Shown here in pieces: positions 8,427 through 16,545 of a DNA stretch of 64,000 nucleotides. The stretch spans positions 1 to 64,000 of the forward strand of contig JAISBB010000001.1 in the NCBI GenBank assembly GCA_031266415.1. The letters run 5' to 3'. Every line of letters begins with the position of its first letter. Position 1 is the stretch's first letter. The notes beneath the pieces are model-generated. The model was given only the letters and a program-made list of their open reading frames with translations. It was not told the origin of the DNA and searched no databases. The translations under genes were made by a program, and so were the position numbers. This DNA comes from Oscillospiraceae bacterium (lineage in GTDB: Bacteria; Bacillota; Clostridia; Oscillospirales; Ruminococcaceae).

Positions 8427-9305
8427 ATGATAAAAATTTTTTATAATCAACTTAAAAACGAAAATGTTTTTTCAACTTTAATGCAAAATAACATGCCACA
8501 TGCTGTGCTATTGTTGGGAGATTCACATAAATGTAGTATTTTTGCCAGGTTTATGATTGCGAAAATATTAGATAAAAATCCTCTTGAATACGCAAAAAAT
8601 CCATACATACACACAGACGTATCAGAATTACCTGAAAATTTAGGAACTATCTCAATTGATGATATTCGAGAATTCAAACAAACAGCACAAAAAAAAGCTG
8701 TTTTCTCACAAAAAATTTGCTTGATTGAATCAATGCAAAAAATGACACGGCAAGCTCAAAATGCAATTTTAAAATTAATTGAAGACCCCCCCGGGGACAC
8801 ATATTTTATTTTTACCGCACCAAATGTAATTGAATTGTTAAACACAATTGTTTCTAGAGTTACAAAAATTTATTTAAAACCAATATCACGAGGAGATTGC
8901 GCACAAATCTTGCCACAGTTAATTACAGAGTGCTCACAACAACAAGCAAATCACTTAAGTAATTTGTTCGATGGAAATTTAGAATGGTGCGTGAAATTTG
9001 CAGAACTCGGAACCACCAATAAAATGTTAACAATTGTTGAAAAACTGGGCACTTATATTGAAAAAAACAAACTATACAAATTATCTCTTGAATTGTGTAA
9101 AATCAGCGACCGTGAAAATTTAATTCTTTTTTTGAATTGTCTGAAATTTATTTTGTGGCAAAAACTTCGCAATGAAAACAAAAAAATTGAACCCCATAAA
9201 TTTTTTTTGGCACTAACGGTAATAAATAAAACTCTAGAAAAACTAAACCAAAATACAAATGTCAATTTAACAACAGGGTGGCTTTTAGCTTCATTGTACG
9301 CTTAA
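8427..9305 (+). CDS. holB: DNA polymerase III subunit delta'
   Basis: HolB is the clamp-loader subunit that helps place the sliding clamp on DNA. The 292-residue protein has the AAA+ core, including the sensor region MTRQAQNAILKLIEDPP (about residues 107-123) and SRVTKIYLKP. The P-loop position reads LLLGDSHKCS, so Walker A is lost, as expected for delta', which need not bind ATP. The cysteines of a zinc module are also missing. It starts four bases after darA without a strong ribosome binding site, so translational coupling is likely. Confidence 0.88.
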   Translation: MIKIFYNQLKNENVFSTLMQNNMPHAVLLLGDSHKCSIFARFMIAKILDKNPLEYAKNPYIHTDVSELPENLGTISIDDIREFKQTAQKKAVFSQKICLIESMQKMTRQAQNAILKLIEDPPGDTYFIFTAPNVIELLNTIVSRVTKIYLKPISRGDCAQILPQLITECSQQQANHLSNLFDGNLEWCVKFAELGTTNKMLTIVEKLGTYIEKNKLYKLSLELCKISDRENLILFLNCLKFILWQKLRNENKKIEPHKFFLALTVINKTLEKLNQNTNVNLTTGWLLASLYA

Positions 9306-9317
9306 TCTAAAATTTAA

Positions 9318-10187
9318 ATGGATGGTGCTCCTTTGTATATTTTATCGGTCAAAGTTTCAAAATATGGCGATTTAATGCAATTTAAATCTTCTGAAGATAT
9401 TCCAACTGACTCTTACGTTTGTGTTGAAAGTAATGGCCCGATTTATGCTTTGGTAATTTCGAAAAATTTAATGCTAAGTTCAACAAATACAAACTTGCCA
9501 AAAATATTACGAGTGGCAAACACGGAAGATAAGAAAAAACTTCGTGAAATGAAAAACATGGCAATCAAAGCACACAAACAATGTGTAACCATAATTTTAG
9601 AAAATAAAATCAACATGAAATTGTTAGATACCGAATATACTCAGCACAACAATAAATACCTCTTTTATTTTAAAGCGGAAACACGTGTAGATTTCAGACA
9701 AATTGCAAAAAATCTTGCCAGTAAATTGAAAGCAAAAATAGAATTCCGGCAAATTGGACCTAGAGATCAAGCAAAAATTATAGGCGGCATTGGTCTTTGT
9801 GGCCGCGAACTTTGTTGCCGTTTTTCTTGGTGTAAATTTCGTGGGACTTCCATAAAAAACGTGCAAAAACAATTTGGAATTTCAGACAAAATTTCTGGTA
9901 TTTGCGGCCGGATTATGTGTTGTTTTCAATTTGAATCACCATCTTCAATTCAATTGACTTCTGAAACCTCCAAAAAAGAATCCAAAAGAACCCAAAAAAA
10001 AGAATTAACAACCATCAACAAAAAACCAAAAAAGCCAAATGAAACACCAGTGCAAAAGATTCAAAACAAAAAAAGCAAGCCCCTAACAACAAATCAAAAG
10101 TCAGGCCACAATGTCTCAGTTATTAACCAACGAAAAAAAATAAAAAAACCGCCTGGCAATAACAAAAAATCAGGAGCAGAAAAATGA
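9318..10187 (+). CDS. ricT: PSP1-domain protein RicT (YaaT)
   Basis: RicT is a PSP1-domain protein that in Bacillus forms the RicAFT complex, which carries iron-sulfur clusters and assists RNase Y-dependent mRNA processing. The diagnostic cysteine-rich core is present: GGIGLCGRELCC, then SGICGRIMCCFQFE. After about residue 215 the protein continues in a long Lys/Asn/Gln-rich tail that looks disordered. It follows holB, the conserved order, and its stop overlaps the start of the M42 peptidase gene by four bases. Confidence 0.9.
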   Translation: MDGAPLYILSVKVSKYGDLMQFKSSEDIPTDSYVCVESNGPIYALVISKNLMLSSTNTNLPKILRVANTEDKKKLREMKNMAIKAHKQCVTIILENKINMKLLDTEYTQHNNKYLFYFKAETRVDFRQIAKNLASKLKAKIEFRQIGPRDQAKIIGGIGLCGRELCCRFSWCKFRGTSIKNVQKQFGISDKISGICGRIMCCFQFESPSSIQLTSETSKKESKRTQKKELTTINKKPKKPNETPVQKIQNKKSKPLTTNQKSGHNVSVINQRKKIKKPPGNNKKSGAEK

Positions 10188-11208
10188 AAAACAATCTTAA
10201 ACAGCTTTGTTCCTTACATGGAATCTCTGGACATGAAGAAGCTGTTGCAGAATTCATTGCCTCGGAAATTACCCCCTATTGCAAACACACAACAGATGGA
10301 ATTGGGAACTTGATATGTTTTAAAGAAGGAATTTTCACTTCTAAAAAAAAGTCGCCGTTTTTGCGCACATGGATGAGGTTGGCTTTCTTGTGAATAATAT
10401 CACTGAAAACGGCTTACTTAGCCTTGCCACAGTTGGGTGCATTGATGCAAACATTTTGGCAGGGAAATCACTTGTGATAAAAACCAAAAGGGGAACAATT
10501 TTCGGTGTTGTTGAAACTCCACCAATTCACCTGCAAAGTGCAGAAAAACGCTGCGAAAATCTACAAATTAAAGACATTAAGCTAAACATAGGCTGCAATT
10601 CGAAAAAAGAAGCAGCTGAAATAGTTAATCTCGGTGCAATTGTTTGTTTCCACGCAAATTTTAATCAATTTGGCGATAATTTATTAATTTCAAAAGCATT
10701 AGATGATAGAATTGGTTGTGCCATTTTAATTGAACTTTTGAAAACTTTTACCAAATTCGATTTTTGCGCTGCATTTACCACAATGGAAGAAACCGGAAAT
10801 AGTGGTGTAAAAGCAACACTAAATCGCATTAAACCAGACTTTGCAATTGTGTTGGAATCTACAACCGCCGCAGATACCCCGCTAACAACCCCAGAAAACA
10901 CAGTTTGCTGCCTGGGGCATGGCCCCGTTATAAGTTTTATGGATAAAGGCACTATATATAATCGTGAGATGGTAGATTTCGCATTTTCCACAGCACAAAT
11001 GGCCGGGTTAAAAATTCAATATAAACGAGGAATTTCCGGAACAAATGACGCGAAAGTAATCCACACATCAAGAGTTAAAACACTTGCAGTTAGCGTTGCA
11101 ACAAGATATTCACACTCAAGCGCTTCTGTTGCAAGTCAAGAAGATATAGAACAAACATTTAAGCTCGTGAAAGCAATTTTAGAACGACTCTGCGAGGGGA
11201 GAATATAA
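10184..11208 (+). pseudogene. M42 family aminopeptidase, interrupted by a one-base frameshift
   Basis: Two overlapping reading frames together encode one M42 (glutamyl aminopeptidase/FrvX-like) metallopeptidase. The first frame starts at 10184 (MKNNLKQLCSLHGISGHE) and stops at 10393. The second carries AHMDEVGFLV, SKALDDRIGC, MEETGNSG and ATRYSHSSAS, which hold the expected two-metal ligands and the catalytic Glu. The switch falls in a run of eight A followed by G at 10343-10351. Re-reading one base there (-1 shift) restores AHMDEVGF exactly. This may be a true disabling mutation, a sequencing error in a homopolymer, or productive ribosomal or transcriptional slippage. The gene starts inside the ricT stop codon and precedes rbfA. 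Confidence 0.85.
10345..10351 (+). promoter_or_regulatory. A AAA AAG slippery heptamer in the M42 gene
   Basis: In the upstream reading frame the zero-frame codons are AAA and AAG, the canonical -1 frameshift heptamer known from dnaX. A -1 slip here leads straight into the second M42 frame. A Shine-Dalgarno-like AAGGA lies at 10326-10330, 14 bases upstream. I did not find an obvious stable stem-loop just downstream. Confidence 0.5.
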
Positions 11209-11213
11209 AAAAA

Positions 11214-11567
11214 ATGCCAAATTTTGGCCTGCAACGAACAGAGGAAAATATAAAACGTGAATTAACAGATATCTTGCGAAACATTAAGGACCACAGAGTA
11301 GCAAACAACATGGTTAGCATTGTTGATGTTGTTTTAAGCGCGGATTTTGCGTATGCTAAAATATATATTAGGTCACTTTTGCAAGAAAATGAAGAACCAA
11401 CCATGTTAAATGGGCTTAATAGCGCAACCGGATTTGTTCGTGTACAACTTGGGCAAAAACTTAAATTAAAGCGAATACCCAAACTGGTGTTTGTTATCGA
11501 TAAATCAGCACACCATGGCAAGCGTTTAGAACAAAAATTAAAGGAAATGGAGGTTAGAAAAAAGTGA
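11214..11567 (+). CDS. rbfA: 30S ribosome-binding factor A
   Basis: RbfA is a KH-fold cold-shock factor that assists late 30S maturation near the 5' end of 16S rRNA. The 117-residue sequence shows the family pattern of RTEENIKRELTDILRN, then DVVLSADFAYAKIYI and RVQLGQKLKLKRIPKLVFVID. A GGGGAG site precedes the ATG. It heads rbfA-nrnA-truB-ribF with four-base overlaps between the first genes, the typical Firmicutes order, but without infB upstream. Confidence 0.93.
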   Translation: MPNFGLQRTEENIKRELTDILRNIKDHRVANNMVSIVDVVLSADFAYAKIYIRSLLQENEEPTMLNGLNSATGFVRVQLGQKLKLKRIPKLVFVIDKSAHHGKRLEQKLKEMEVRKK

Positions 11568-12514
11568 ATGAAACATTAAATGTTGAGAAAAAAATCGTAG
11601 AGAGACTTAAAATATCTGATAATATTCATATCATTACACATAAATCCCCAGACCCAGATACATTAGGGTCGGCATTAGCACTTTACCACGCCTTGCACAG
11701 CTTAGGGAAACAAGTGAAAATCATACACGATATTAATTTCTCTTCCAAATATGAATTTTTGTTTAAAGACTATTCAGATCCCAATTTTGAAGGAAAATTA
11801 TTTGTTTCGGTTGATGTGGCAACTCCCGATTTGTTGCCTGCAAACTCTCCTGAAGTGGATATATGCATAGATCACCACATTAATAACAAAATAGAGGCTG
11901 AGCTTAAACTTGTTCGCCCAGAAGCTTCTGCAACTGGCGAAATAATTTATGATTTGATTACTATGCTTGGAATTAACATAAACAAAAATATAGCAAACTG
12001 CTTATATGCAGCAATTGCAACAGACACCGGCTGTTTTAGGCAAGCAAACACAACAGCAAATTCACATACCATCGCATCGAAGTTAATGAATATTCCAGGA
12101 ATGGACTATCTTATGATAACTCGAAAATTTTTTGGCTTTGAATCGCTGAAAGATTTCAAACTTAAAAAATTATTTTTTGCCAACGCTGAATTCTTTCACA
12201 ATAAAAAACTAGTAACAAGCACAATTACAGGCGAGATGTTAAAAAAACTTGAATTGGGTTCCGAACAAATTGACAATGGACTTTATTCTGAACTAATTAA
12301 AATCGAAGGGGTTTGCGTTAGCGCCGTTTTACGCGAAACAGATGATTTTGTGAAGGTTTCATTCCGAACAAATGAGCAATATAATGCTAATGAAATAGCA
12401 GGAATTTGGAATAATGGTGGCGGCCACAAACGCGCTGGTGGCTGCATTATGAAATGCTCAATTGAAGATGCCAAACAATCCATAGTTAATGTTCTTGCCG
12501 GAATTTTATTATGA
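11564..12514 (+). CDS. nrnA: DHH/DHHA1 phosphoesterase NrnA (oligoribonuclease/pAp phosphatase)
   Basis: NrnA degrades very short RNA oligomers and often pAp. The DHH domain shows THKSPDPDTLGSAL (about residues 28-41), an Asp in VDVA and the CIDHH motif. The DHHA1 domain ends with GGGHKRAGG, which binds substrate. The length of 316 residues is normal. The start is GTG overlapping the rbfA stop, with GGAGG upstream. It lies in the rbfA-truB cluster as in many Clostridia. Confidence 0.93.
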   Translation: MNETLNVEKKIVERLKISDNIHIITHKSPDPDTLGSALALYHALHSLGKQVKIIHDINFSSKYEFLFKDYSDPNFEGKLFVSVDVATPDLLPANSPEVDICIDHHINNKIEAELKLVRPEASATGEIIYDLITMLGININKNIANCLYAAIATDTGCFRQANTTANSHTIASKLMNIPGMDYLMITRKFFGFESLKDFKLKKLFFANAEFFHNKKLVTSTITGEMLKKLELGSEQIDNGLYSELIKIEGVCVSAVLRETDDFVKVSFRTNEQYNANEIAGIWNNGGGHKRAGGCIMKCSIEDAKQSIVNVLAGILL

Positions 12515-13389
12515 ACGGAGTATTACCAATAAATAAGCCATCTGGCTGGACTTCATTTGATGTTGTTGCCAAAATACGCAATATTCTAAAAATAAAAAAA
12601 ATCGGTCACATGGGGACTCTGGACCCAATAACAACAGGTGTGTTATTAGTGACAATTGGTAAGTCAACAAAACTTTTTCATCTTGCTCCAAATCACTTTA
12701 AAGAATACATTGCGGGGTTTAAATTTGGCTTAACAACTGACACTTTAGATATAACTGGCAACATTTTAAGTAATTCAAAAATCATGATTGATTCGACAAG
12801 TCTAAGTGTTTGCTTACCTAAGTTTTACGGTGAGATTTTACAAATCGTACCAAGCTATTCGGCAGTGAAAATAAATGGCAAAAAACTTTACGAAAGGGCA
12901 CGCAAAGGTGAACCCACAGAGCTGCCGATTCGTAAAGTCACAATAAAACAACTTGAACTTCTAAATTACAATTACCAAAATCAAGAAGGAACTTTATTAA
13001 TTGGCTGTTTGACTGGAACATATGTGCGTGCCCTTGTTTCTGACATTGGCCGTGATTTACATTGCGGTGCCACCATGACAACACTTGTACGTACTAAAAA
13101 TTATGGAATAAATTTAGATCAAACCATCACTATTGCAGAAGTGGAACAGCTTGAAAAAGCAAAACAACTTCACAAATATTTGCTGTGCGCAGATTACTTT
13201 TTTAATGACTATGCACCAATTAAATTATCACAACAAAACACATTAAAATTTCAAAACGGTGTAAAGTTAAATATTTTAACGCAATCAGCAATGGGATATG
13301 TTCGTGTTTATGGTTCCGACGATACGTTTTTGGGCTTGGGAATAATTGATTCACAAAACATATTAAGTGTAGGTAAATTACTTGTCTAA
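12511..13389 (+). CDS. truB: tRNA pseudouridine(55) synthase TruB
   Basis: TruB makes pseudouridine 55 in the T loop of tRNAs. The N-terminus has GVLPINKPSGWTSFDVV and HMGTLDPITTGVLLV, which holds the catalytic Asp. YKEYI-like and SAVKINGKKLYERAR motifs follow, and the C-terminal half contains LTGTYVRALVSDIG. It overlaps nrnA by four bases (ATGA). Confidence 0.95.
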   Translation: MNGVLPINKPSGWTSFDVVAKIRNILKIKKIGHMGTLDPITTGVLLVTIGKSTKLFHLAPNHFKEYIAGFKFGLTTDTLDITGNILSNSKIMIDSTSLSVCLPKFYGEILQIVPSYSAVKINGKKLYERARKGEPTELPIRKVTIKQLELLNYNYQNQEGTLLIGCLTGTYVRALVSDIGRDLHCGATMTTLVRTKNYGINLDQTITIAEVEQLEKAKQLHKYLLCADYFFNDYAPIKLSQQNTLKFQNGVKLNILTQSAMGYVRVYGSDDTFLGLGIIDSQNILSVGKLLV

Positions 13390-13450
13390 AATTAAATCTT
13401 GGAAGGGTTTTTAACTGAATGAAATAAGAAGGGAATAGGTGAGATAAACT

Positions 13451-13990
13451 TTGGCGCGAATTGGTGCTATTGTTGCCCTTGGATTTTTTGATGGCGTTCA
13501 TCTTGGTCACCAAAGCATAATTCAAGAGATGTTTAAGCCACAATATTCCAAGTTAACTCCAACAGTTTTCACATATGAAATAACAACTGTTCAACCGCAA
13601 ACCAAACAAAACATTTCTTTAATAATTAGCAACAAACAAAAACTAGAAAAATTGAAACTATTGGGTGTTGAGAAAGTTATTTCACTTAACTTCAAAGAGT
13701 TCTTCAAAATGCATCCAAACGAATTTTTTCAACAAATTATCATCGACAAATTAAATGCAAAAGTACTAGTTTGTGGCGAAAATTTCAAATTCGGTTATAA
13801 ACGAACAGGAGATATTAACTTAATGCAAAAATTTTGCAAACAAAAGCAGCTTCAATTAATTGTGAAGCCACTTTTAAAAGTTAATGAAACTATTATAAGT
13901 TCCAGTTTGATTAGAAATTTAATGCAAAACAACCATCAAGAAGCAGAAAAATTCCTAAAGTATCAACAAAATTTACTCAAAAAGGAGTAA
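13451..13990 (+). CDS. ribF: RibF-like FMN adenylyltransferase domain, lacking riboflavin kinase
   Basis: Normal bacterial RibF is about 310 residues and joins an FMN adenylyltransferase to a riboflavin kinase. This 179-residue protein contains only the N-terminal nucleotidyltransferase: ALGFFDGVHLGHQ (nucleotide binding), CGENFKFGYKRTGD and ISSSLIRNL. It ends with a Lys-rich tail exactly where the kinase should begin, and trkA follows at once, so no kinase remnant exists downstream. FMN must come from a separate kinase or from outside. The start is TTG with a GGTGAG site nine bases upstream. Confidence 0.87.
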   Translation: MARIGAIVALGFFDGVHLGHQSIIQEMFKPQYSKLTPTVFTYEITTVQPQTKQNISLIISNKQKLEKLKLLGVEKVISLNFKEFFKMHPNEFFQQIIIDKLNAKVLVCGENFKFGYKRTGDINLMQKFCKQKQLQLIVKPLLKVNETIISSSLIRNLMQNNHQEAEKFLKYQQNLLKKE

Positions 13991-13995
13991 TGCTG

Positions 13996-14613
13996 ATGAA
14001 CATTTTAGTGGTTGGTTGCGGAAAAACAGGGGCGCAATTAGCAAACCTTCTTTGGAGAAAAGGGCATTCAATTTCCGTTATTGACAGAAAGCCAAAGAAC
14101 TTTGAAAATTTGGATTCTAATTTTTCTGGGCTCACAACCCCAGGAATCCCCATTGATTTAGACACGCTCAAAAAAGCTGGCATTGAAGGTTGTGATGCAA
14201 TCGCAATTATTACAAGTGATGACAATGTGAATCTTACTGTTGCGCAAATTGCAAAAAAAATCTTTTCTGTTAAGCATGTTGTTGCCAGAATTCAAGACCC
14301 ATTGCGAAGAAAACTGTACTCAGACTATGACTTTTTCACTGTTTGCTCAACCAGTATCACGGTCGCTTCGATGGAAACAGCATTAATTAAAAATAAGGTT
14401 GAAGCTATTAATTTTGGTCAAACAACAATAAATTTTTCTAAAGAAAATCTTCCAAAAACATATATAAGTCGAAACGTTGCAGAATATAAAAGCGGTAAAT
14501 CAAAACTACTTTTCGGCATTCTTCATGAAAATGGCCTTATCACCACATTTGATAAGTTTTCTAATTACATATTTTTGAATGGTGATAAATTGATTTTAAT
14601 GGATGTTGTCTAA
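13996..14613 (+). CDS. trkA: TrkA/KtrA family potassium uptake regulator (RCK)
   Basis: This is a cytoplasmic RCK protein that gates a Trk/Ktr potassium channel in response to nucleotides. The N-terminal Rossmann fold begins MNILVVGCGKTGAQLA and has an acidic residue after the second strand (SVIDRKP). The DAIAIITSDDNVN segment is typical. A TrkA-C-like part follows from about residue 130. I chose the second ATG because AAGGAG is eight bases before it and too close to the first. No membrane channel gene (trkH/ktrB) is nearby. Confidence 0.9.
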   Translation: MNILVVGCGKTGAQLANLLWRKGHSISVIDRKPKNFENLDSNFSGLTTPGIPIDLDTLKKAGIEGCDAIAIITSDDNVNLTVAQIAKKIFSVKHVVARIQDPLRRKLYSDYDFFTVCSTSITVASMETALIKNKVEAINFGQTTINFSKENLPKTYISRNVAEYKSGKSKLLFGILHENGLITTFDKFSNYIFLNGDKLILMDVV

Positions 14614-14630
14614 TTAATGGAGGTTACATT

Positions 14631-15194
14631 TTGAAAAAAGATTTAGCGTCTTTGCAGGAAGAAATGCAGCAATGTCAGAAATGTGAATTGTTCAAAACTC
14701 GCAAAAATATTGTTTTTGGTGAAGGAATTAGTGAAGCACAAGTGCTTTTTGTGGGTGAAGCTCCAGGGCAAACAGAAGATGAACTGGGCTTACCATTTGT
14801 TGGGCGTTCTGGGCAACTACTTAACAAAATGCTCGCCGCTGTTGGCATATATAGAACACAAAACATGTTTATTACAAACATTGTAAAATGCCGACCACCC
14901 AATAATGCAGACCCAACTCAAGAGCAACAAAATGCATGTCTTAAATATTTAGAACGGCAAATCGAGATAATTAGCCCCAAAGTGATTGTTTGCGTTGGCC
15001 GAATTGCTGCTAGCAGTTTAATTGATCCGAGGTTCAAGATGACGAAAGATCATGGCAAAATAACTAAAAAATGCGGCAAATACTTAATGGGAGTTTTTCA
15101 CCCAGCCGCCTTGTTACGTTCACCACAAAACAAAGAAGTGGCTTTTAAAGACTTTTTAACACTTAAAAACTTCATTGAGGAAGGTTTATTGTAA
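14631..15194 (+). CDS. family 4 uracil-DNA glycosylase with iron-sulfur cluster
   Basis: This enzyme removes uracil from DNA, the first step of base excision repair. Motif 1 is VGEAPGQTEDELGLPFVGRSG (split here as GEAPGQTED and PFVGRSG) and motif 3 is HPAALLRSP. Four cysteines expected for a 4Fe-4S cluster are visible: the pair in QQCQKCE, one in NIVKCRPPNN and one in NACLKYL. The start is TTG with GGAGG seven bases upstream. The 3' end overlaps a convergent small gene by nine bases. Confidence 0.93.
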   Translation: MKKDLASLQEEMQQCQKCELFKTRKNIVFGEGISEAQVLFVGEAPGQTEDELGLPFVGRSGQLLNKMLAAVGIYRTQNMFITNIVKCRPPNNADPTQEQQNACLKYLERQIEIISPKVIVCVGRIAASSLIDPRFKMTKDHGKITKKCGKYLMGVFHPAALLRSPQNKEVAFKDFLTLKNFIEEGLL

Positions 15195-15491
15195 TTCTAG
15201 TACATATTTAAGTAGTTGTTTGATTTTTCTTTTACCTCCTTTAATGTGGCGTGAAATCGTTGATTTATTCAATGATTTTAAACTCGCAATTTGTGGAATA
15301 TTTAACTTTTCATAATAATAAAGTATTAAAATTTCTTTCTGTTTAGGAGTTAAATCGTCTTTAATCACTTTGGGAATCAGTTTTCTTAGCCGATGCAAAA
15401 ATTGAACATTCGTTTCGCCACTTTCTTCAATTGCTTTTTTATAAGCAATTTGATTAATCCAAACATCGTCATAAAAAGACACTCTTGGCAC
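15186..15491 (-). CDS. sigma-70 region 4-like helix-turn-helix protein
   Basis: This 101-residue protein ends in a region resembling sigma-70 region 4: LTPKQKEILILYYYEKLNIPQIASLKSLNKSTISRHIKGGKRKI, with a predicted helix-turn-helix at about residues 62-90 (shortened here: LTPKQKEILILYYYEKLN and NKSTISRHIKGGKRKIKQ). No region 2 is present, so it cannot be a full sigma factor. Such proteins occur as phage-type transcription activators and as small anti-termination or competence regulators. It lies four bases downstream of a small helical protein gene and shares its strong promoter. Confidence 0.7.
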   Translation of the reverse strand: MPRVSFYDDVWINQIAYKKAIEESGETNVQFLHRLRKLIPKVIKDDLTPKQKEILILYYYEKLNIPQIASLKSLNKSTISRHIKGGKRKIKQLLKYVLELQ

Positions 15492-15494
15492 GAT

Positions 15495-15713
15495 TTACCC
15501 TCCTAATACCATATTTCTTTTGCAGTAACAATCAATATTTTTGGCAACATTAAGCAATTCTCTAATTTCAGTATAAAGGCAAATTATTCGTCGTTTAATA
15601 TCAAGTTTTTCTTTCCGGCAAACCATTTTATAGCGCTGAGTAAGTTCTACAACACGCAAATGTAACTTTTCTGCTGCCAGTCTATATTCGTCTCTAAGTT
15701 TCAATATCGACAT
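15495..15713 (-). CDS. small helical protein of unknown function
   Basis: I do not recognise this 72-residue, highly charged and mostly helical protein. It has about 24 Lys, Arg and Glu residues and three Cys near the C-terminus. It is the first gene after a consensus sigma-A promoter at 15786-15814 and is followed four bases later by the region-4-like protein. The two may form a small regulatory unit with the divergent XRE regulator. Confidence 0.55.
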   Translation of the reverse strand: MSILKLRDEYRLAAEKLHLRVVELTQRYKMVCRKEKLDIKRRIICLYTEIRELLNVAKNIDCYCKRNMVLGG

Positions 15714-15765
15714 TAAATACCATCCTTTATTTGATTTGACTTCTTAGTTGTTTCAACTTCATATT

Positions 15766-15780
15766 ATGTGTACAACACAT
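15766..15780. promoter_or_regulatory. candidate operator palindrome
   Basis: ATGTGT and ACACAT form a perfect inverted repeat around a three-base centre. It overlaps the expected transcription start of the minus-strand promoter, the position of a repressor site. The divergent XRE protein is the obvious candidate to bind it, but this is inference. Confidence 0.5.
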
Positions 15781-15785
15781 TTCAA

Positions 15786-15814
15786 ATAATACCATATGAG
15801 CCCCTAAATGTCAA
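15786..15814 (-). promoter_or_regulatory. sigma-A promoter of the small helical protein operon
   Basis: On the minus strand, TTGACA (15814-15809), a 17-base spacer and TATTAT (15791-15786) form a near-consensus promoter. The transcript would start near 15778, within the candidate operator. Confidence 0.8.
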
Positions 15815-16098
15815 CATATTCTGTTGAAAATCTTACTAATATCTATTTTAATTTATATTATTTTGTTTAAAGTGCTAATTTTATGTTTTGGATCCCCCTG
15901 ATGAAATAGCTAAAAAAGCATTATGATAAAAAACCATCAATTCACATGTTTGGTAAGAAAATTTAAGCGGCCGCAATACCGCAATATATTTGCGTACAAT
16001 GAGGGACCTTAACCACTCTTGGGCGAAGAATCTTCTACTCAGCTTGATTTTAACTTCTCCAGACTACATCCACAACTTACGGTAAAGGAGTAAAATCG

Positions 16099-16467
16099 AT
16101 GATTAAGAATAAATTGCGAATTTTACGGCAGCAAAACAGAATGACTCAAAAACAACTGGCACAAAAACTGGAAATCGCAACCAGTACAGTTGGCATGTAT
16201 GAACAGGGAAGGCGAGAACCCAACCACAAAACTTTGTTGAATATTTGCAAATTATTCGGTGTTTCCGTAGATTATATTCTTAAACAAGAAGATTCTGATA
16301 CCGGCAGCAAGGAATTTTTAGAGCTTATTGAAAATTTTGAACGAACTTTACTGAGCCAAGAAAATTTGATATTCAATGGCACCTTACTCGAAAAAAGTGA
16401 CGTAAAAAAAATAATTAATGGAATAAGAATTGGCATTGAAGTAGCATTGCACAAAACACCAAAGTAA
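16099..16467 (+). CDS. XRE-family transcriptional regulator
   Basis: The first 62 residues form a Cro/C1-type helix-turn-helix: LRILRQQNRMTQKQLAQKL, TSTVGMYEQGRREP and LLNICKLFGVSVDYIL. The remaining 60 residues are a helical C-terminal part of unknown function. An AAAGGAG site precedes the ATG. It is divergent from the sigma-region-4-like operon and most likely represses it or itself. Confidence 0.9.
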   Translation: MIKNKLRILRQQNRMTQKQLAQKLEIATSTVGMYEQGRREPNHKTLLNICKLFGVSVDYILKQEDSDTGSKEFLELIENFERTLLSQENLIFNGTLLEKSDVKKIINGIRIGIEVALHKTPK

Positions 16468-16545
16468 TTAAACAAAAAAATGCCCACAAAAGCAGGCAAA
16501 CACTGGTAAACATATAAACTTCACATTTTTAAAACACATTCTGCA

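Larger units (their letters stand above)
15714..16098. other. divergent intergenic region of the small regulatory module
   Basis: No gene is visible. On the minus side it carries the promoter and palindrome listed separately. On the plus side it carries the leader of the XRE gene, which ends with an AAAGGAG site eight bases from its ATG. The segment 15970-16080 is less AT-rich than its flanks and includes the inverted pair CGCAATA/TATTTGCG around 15982-15994. Confidence 0.5.
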
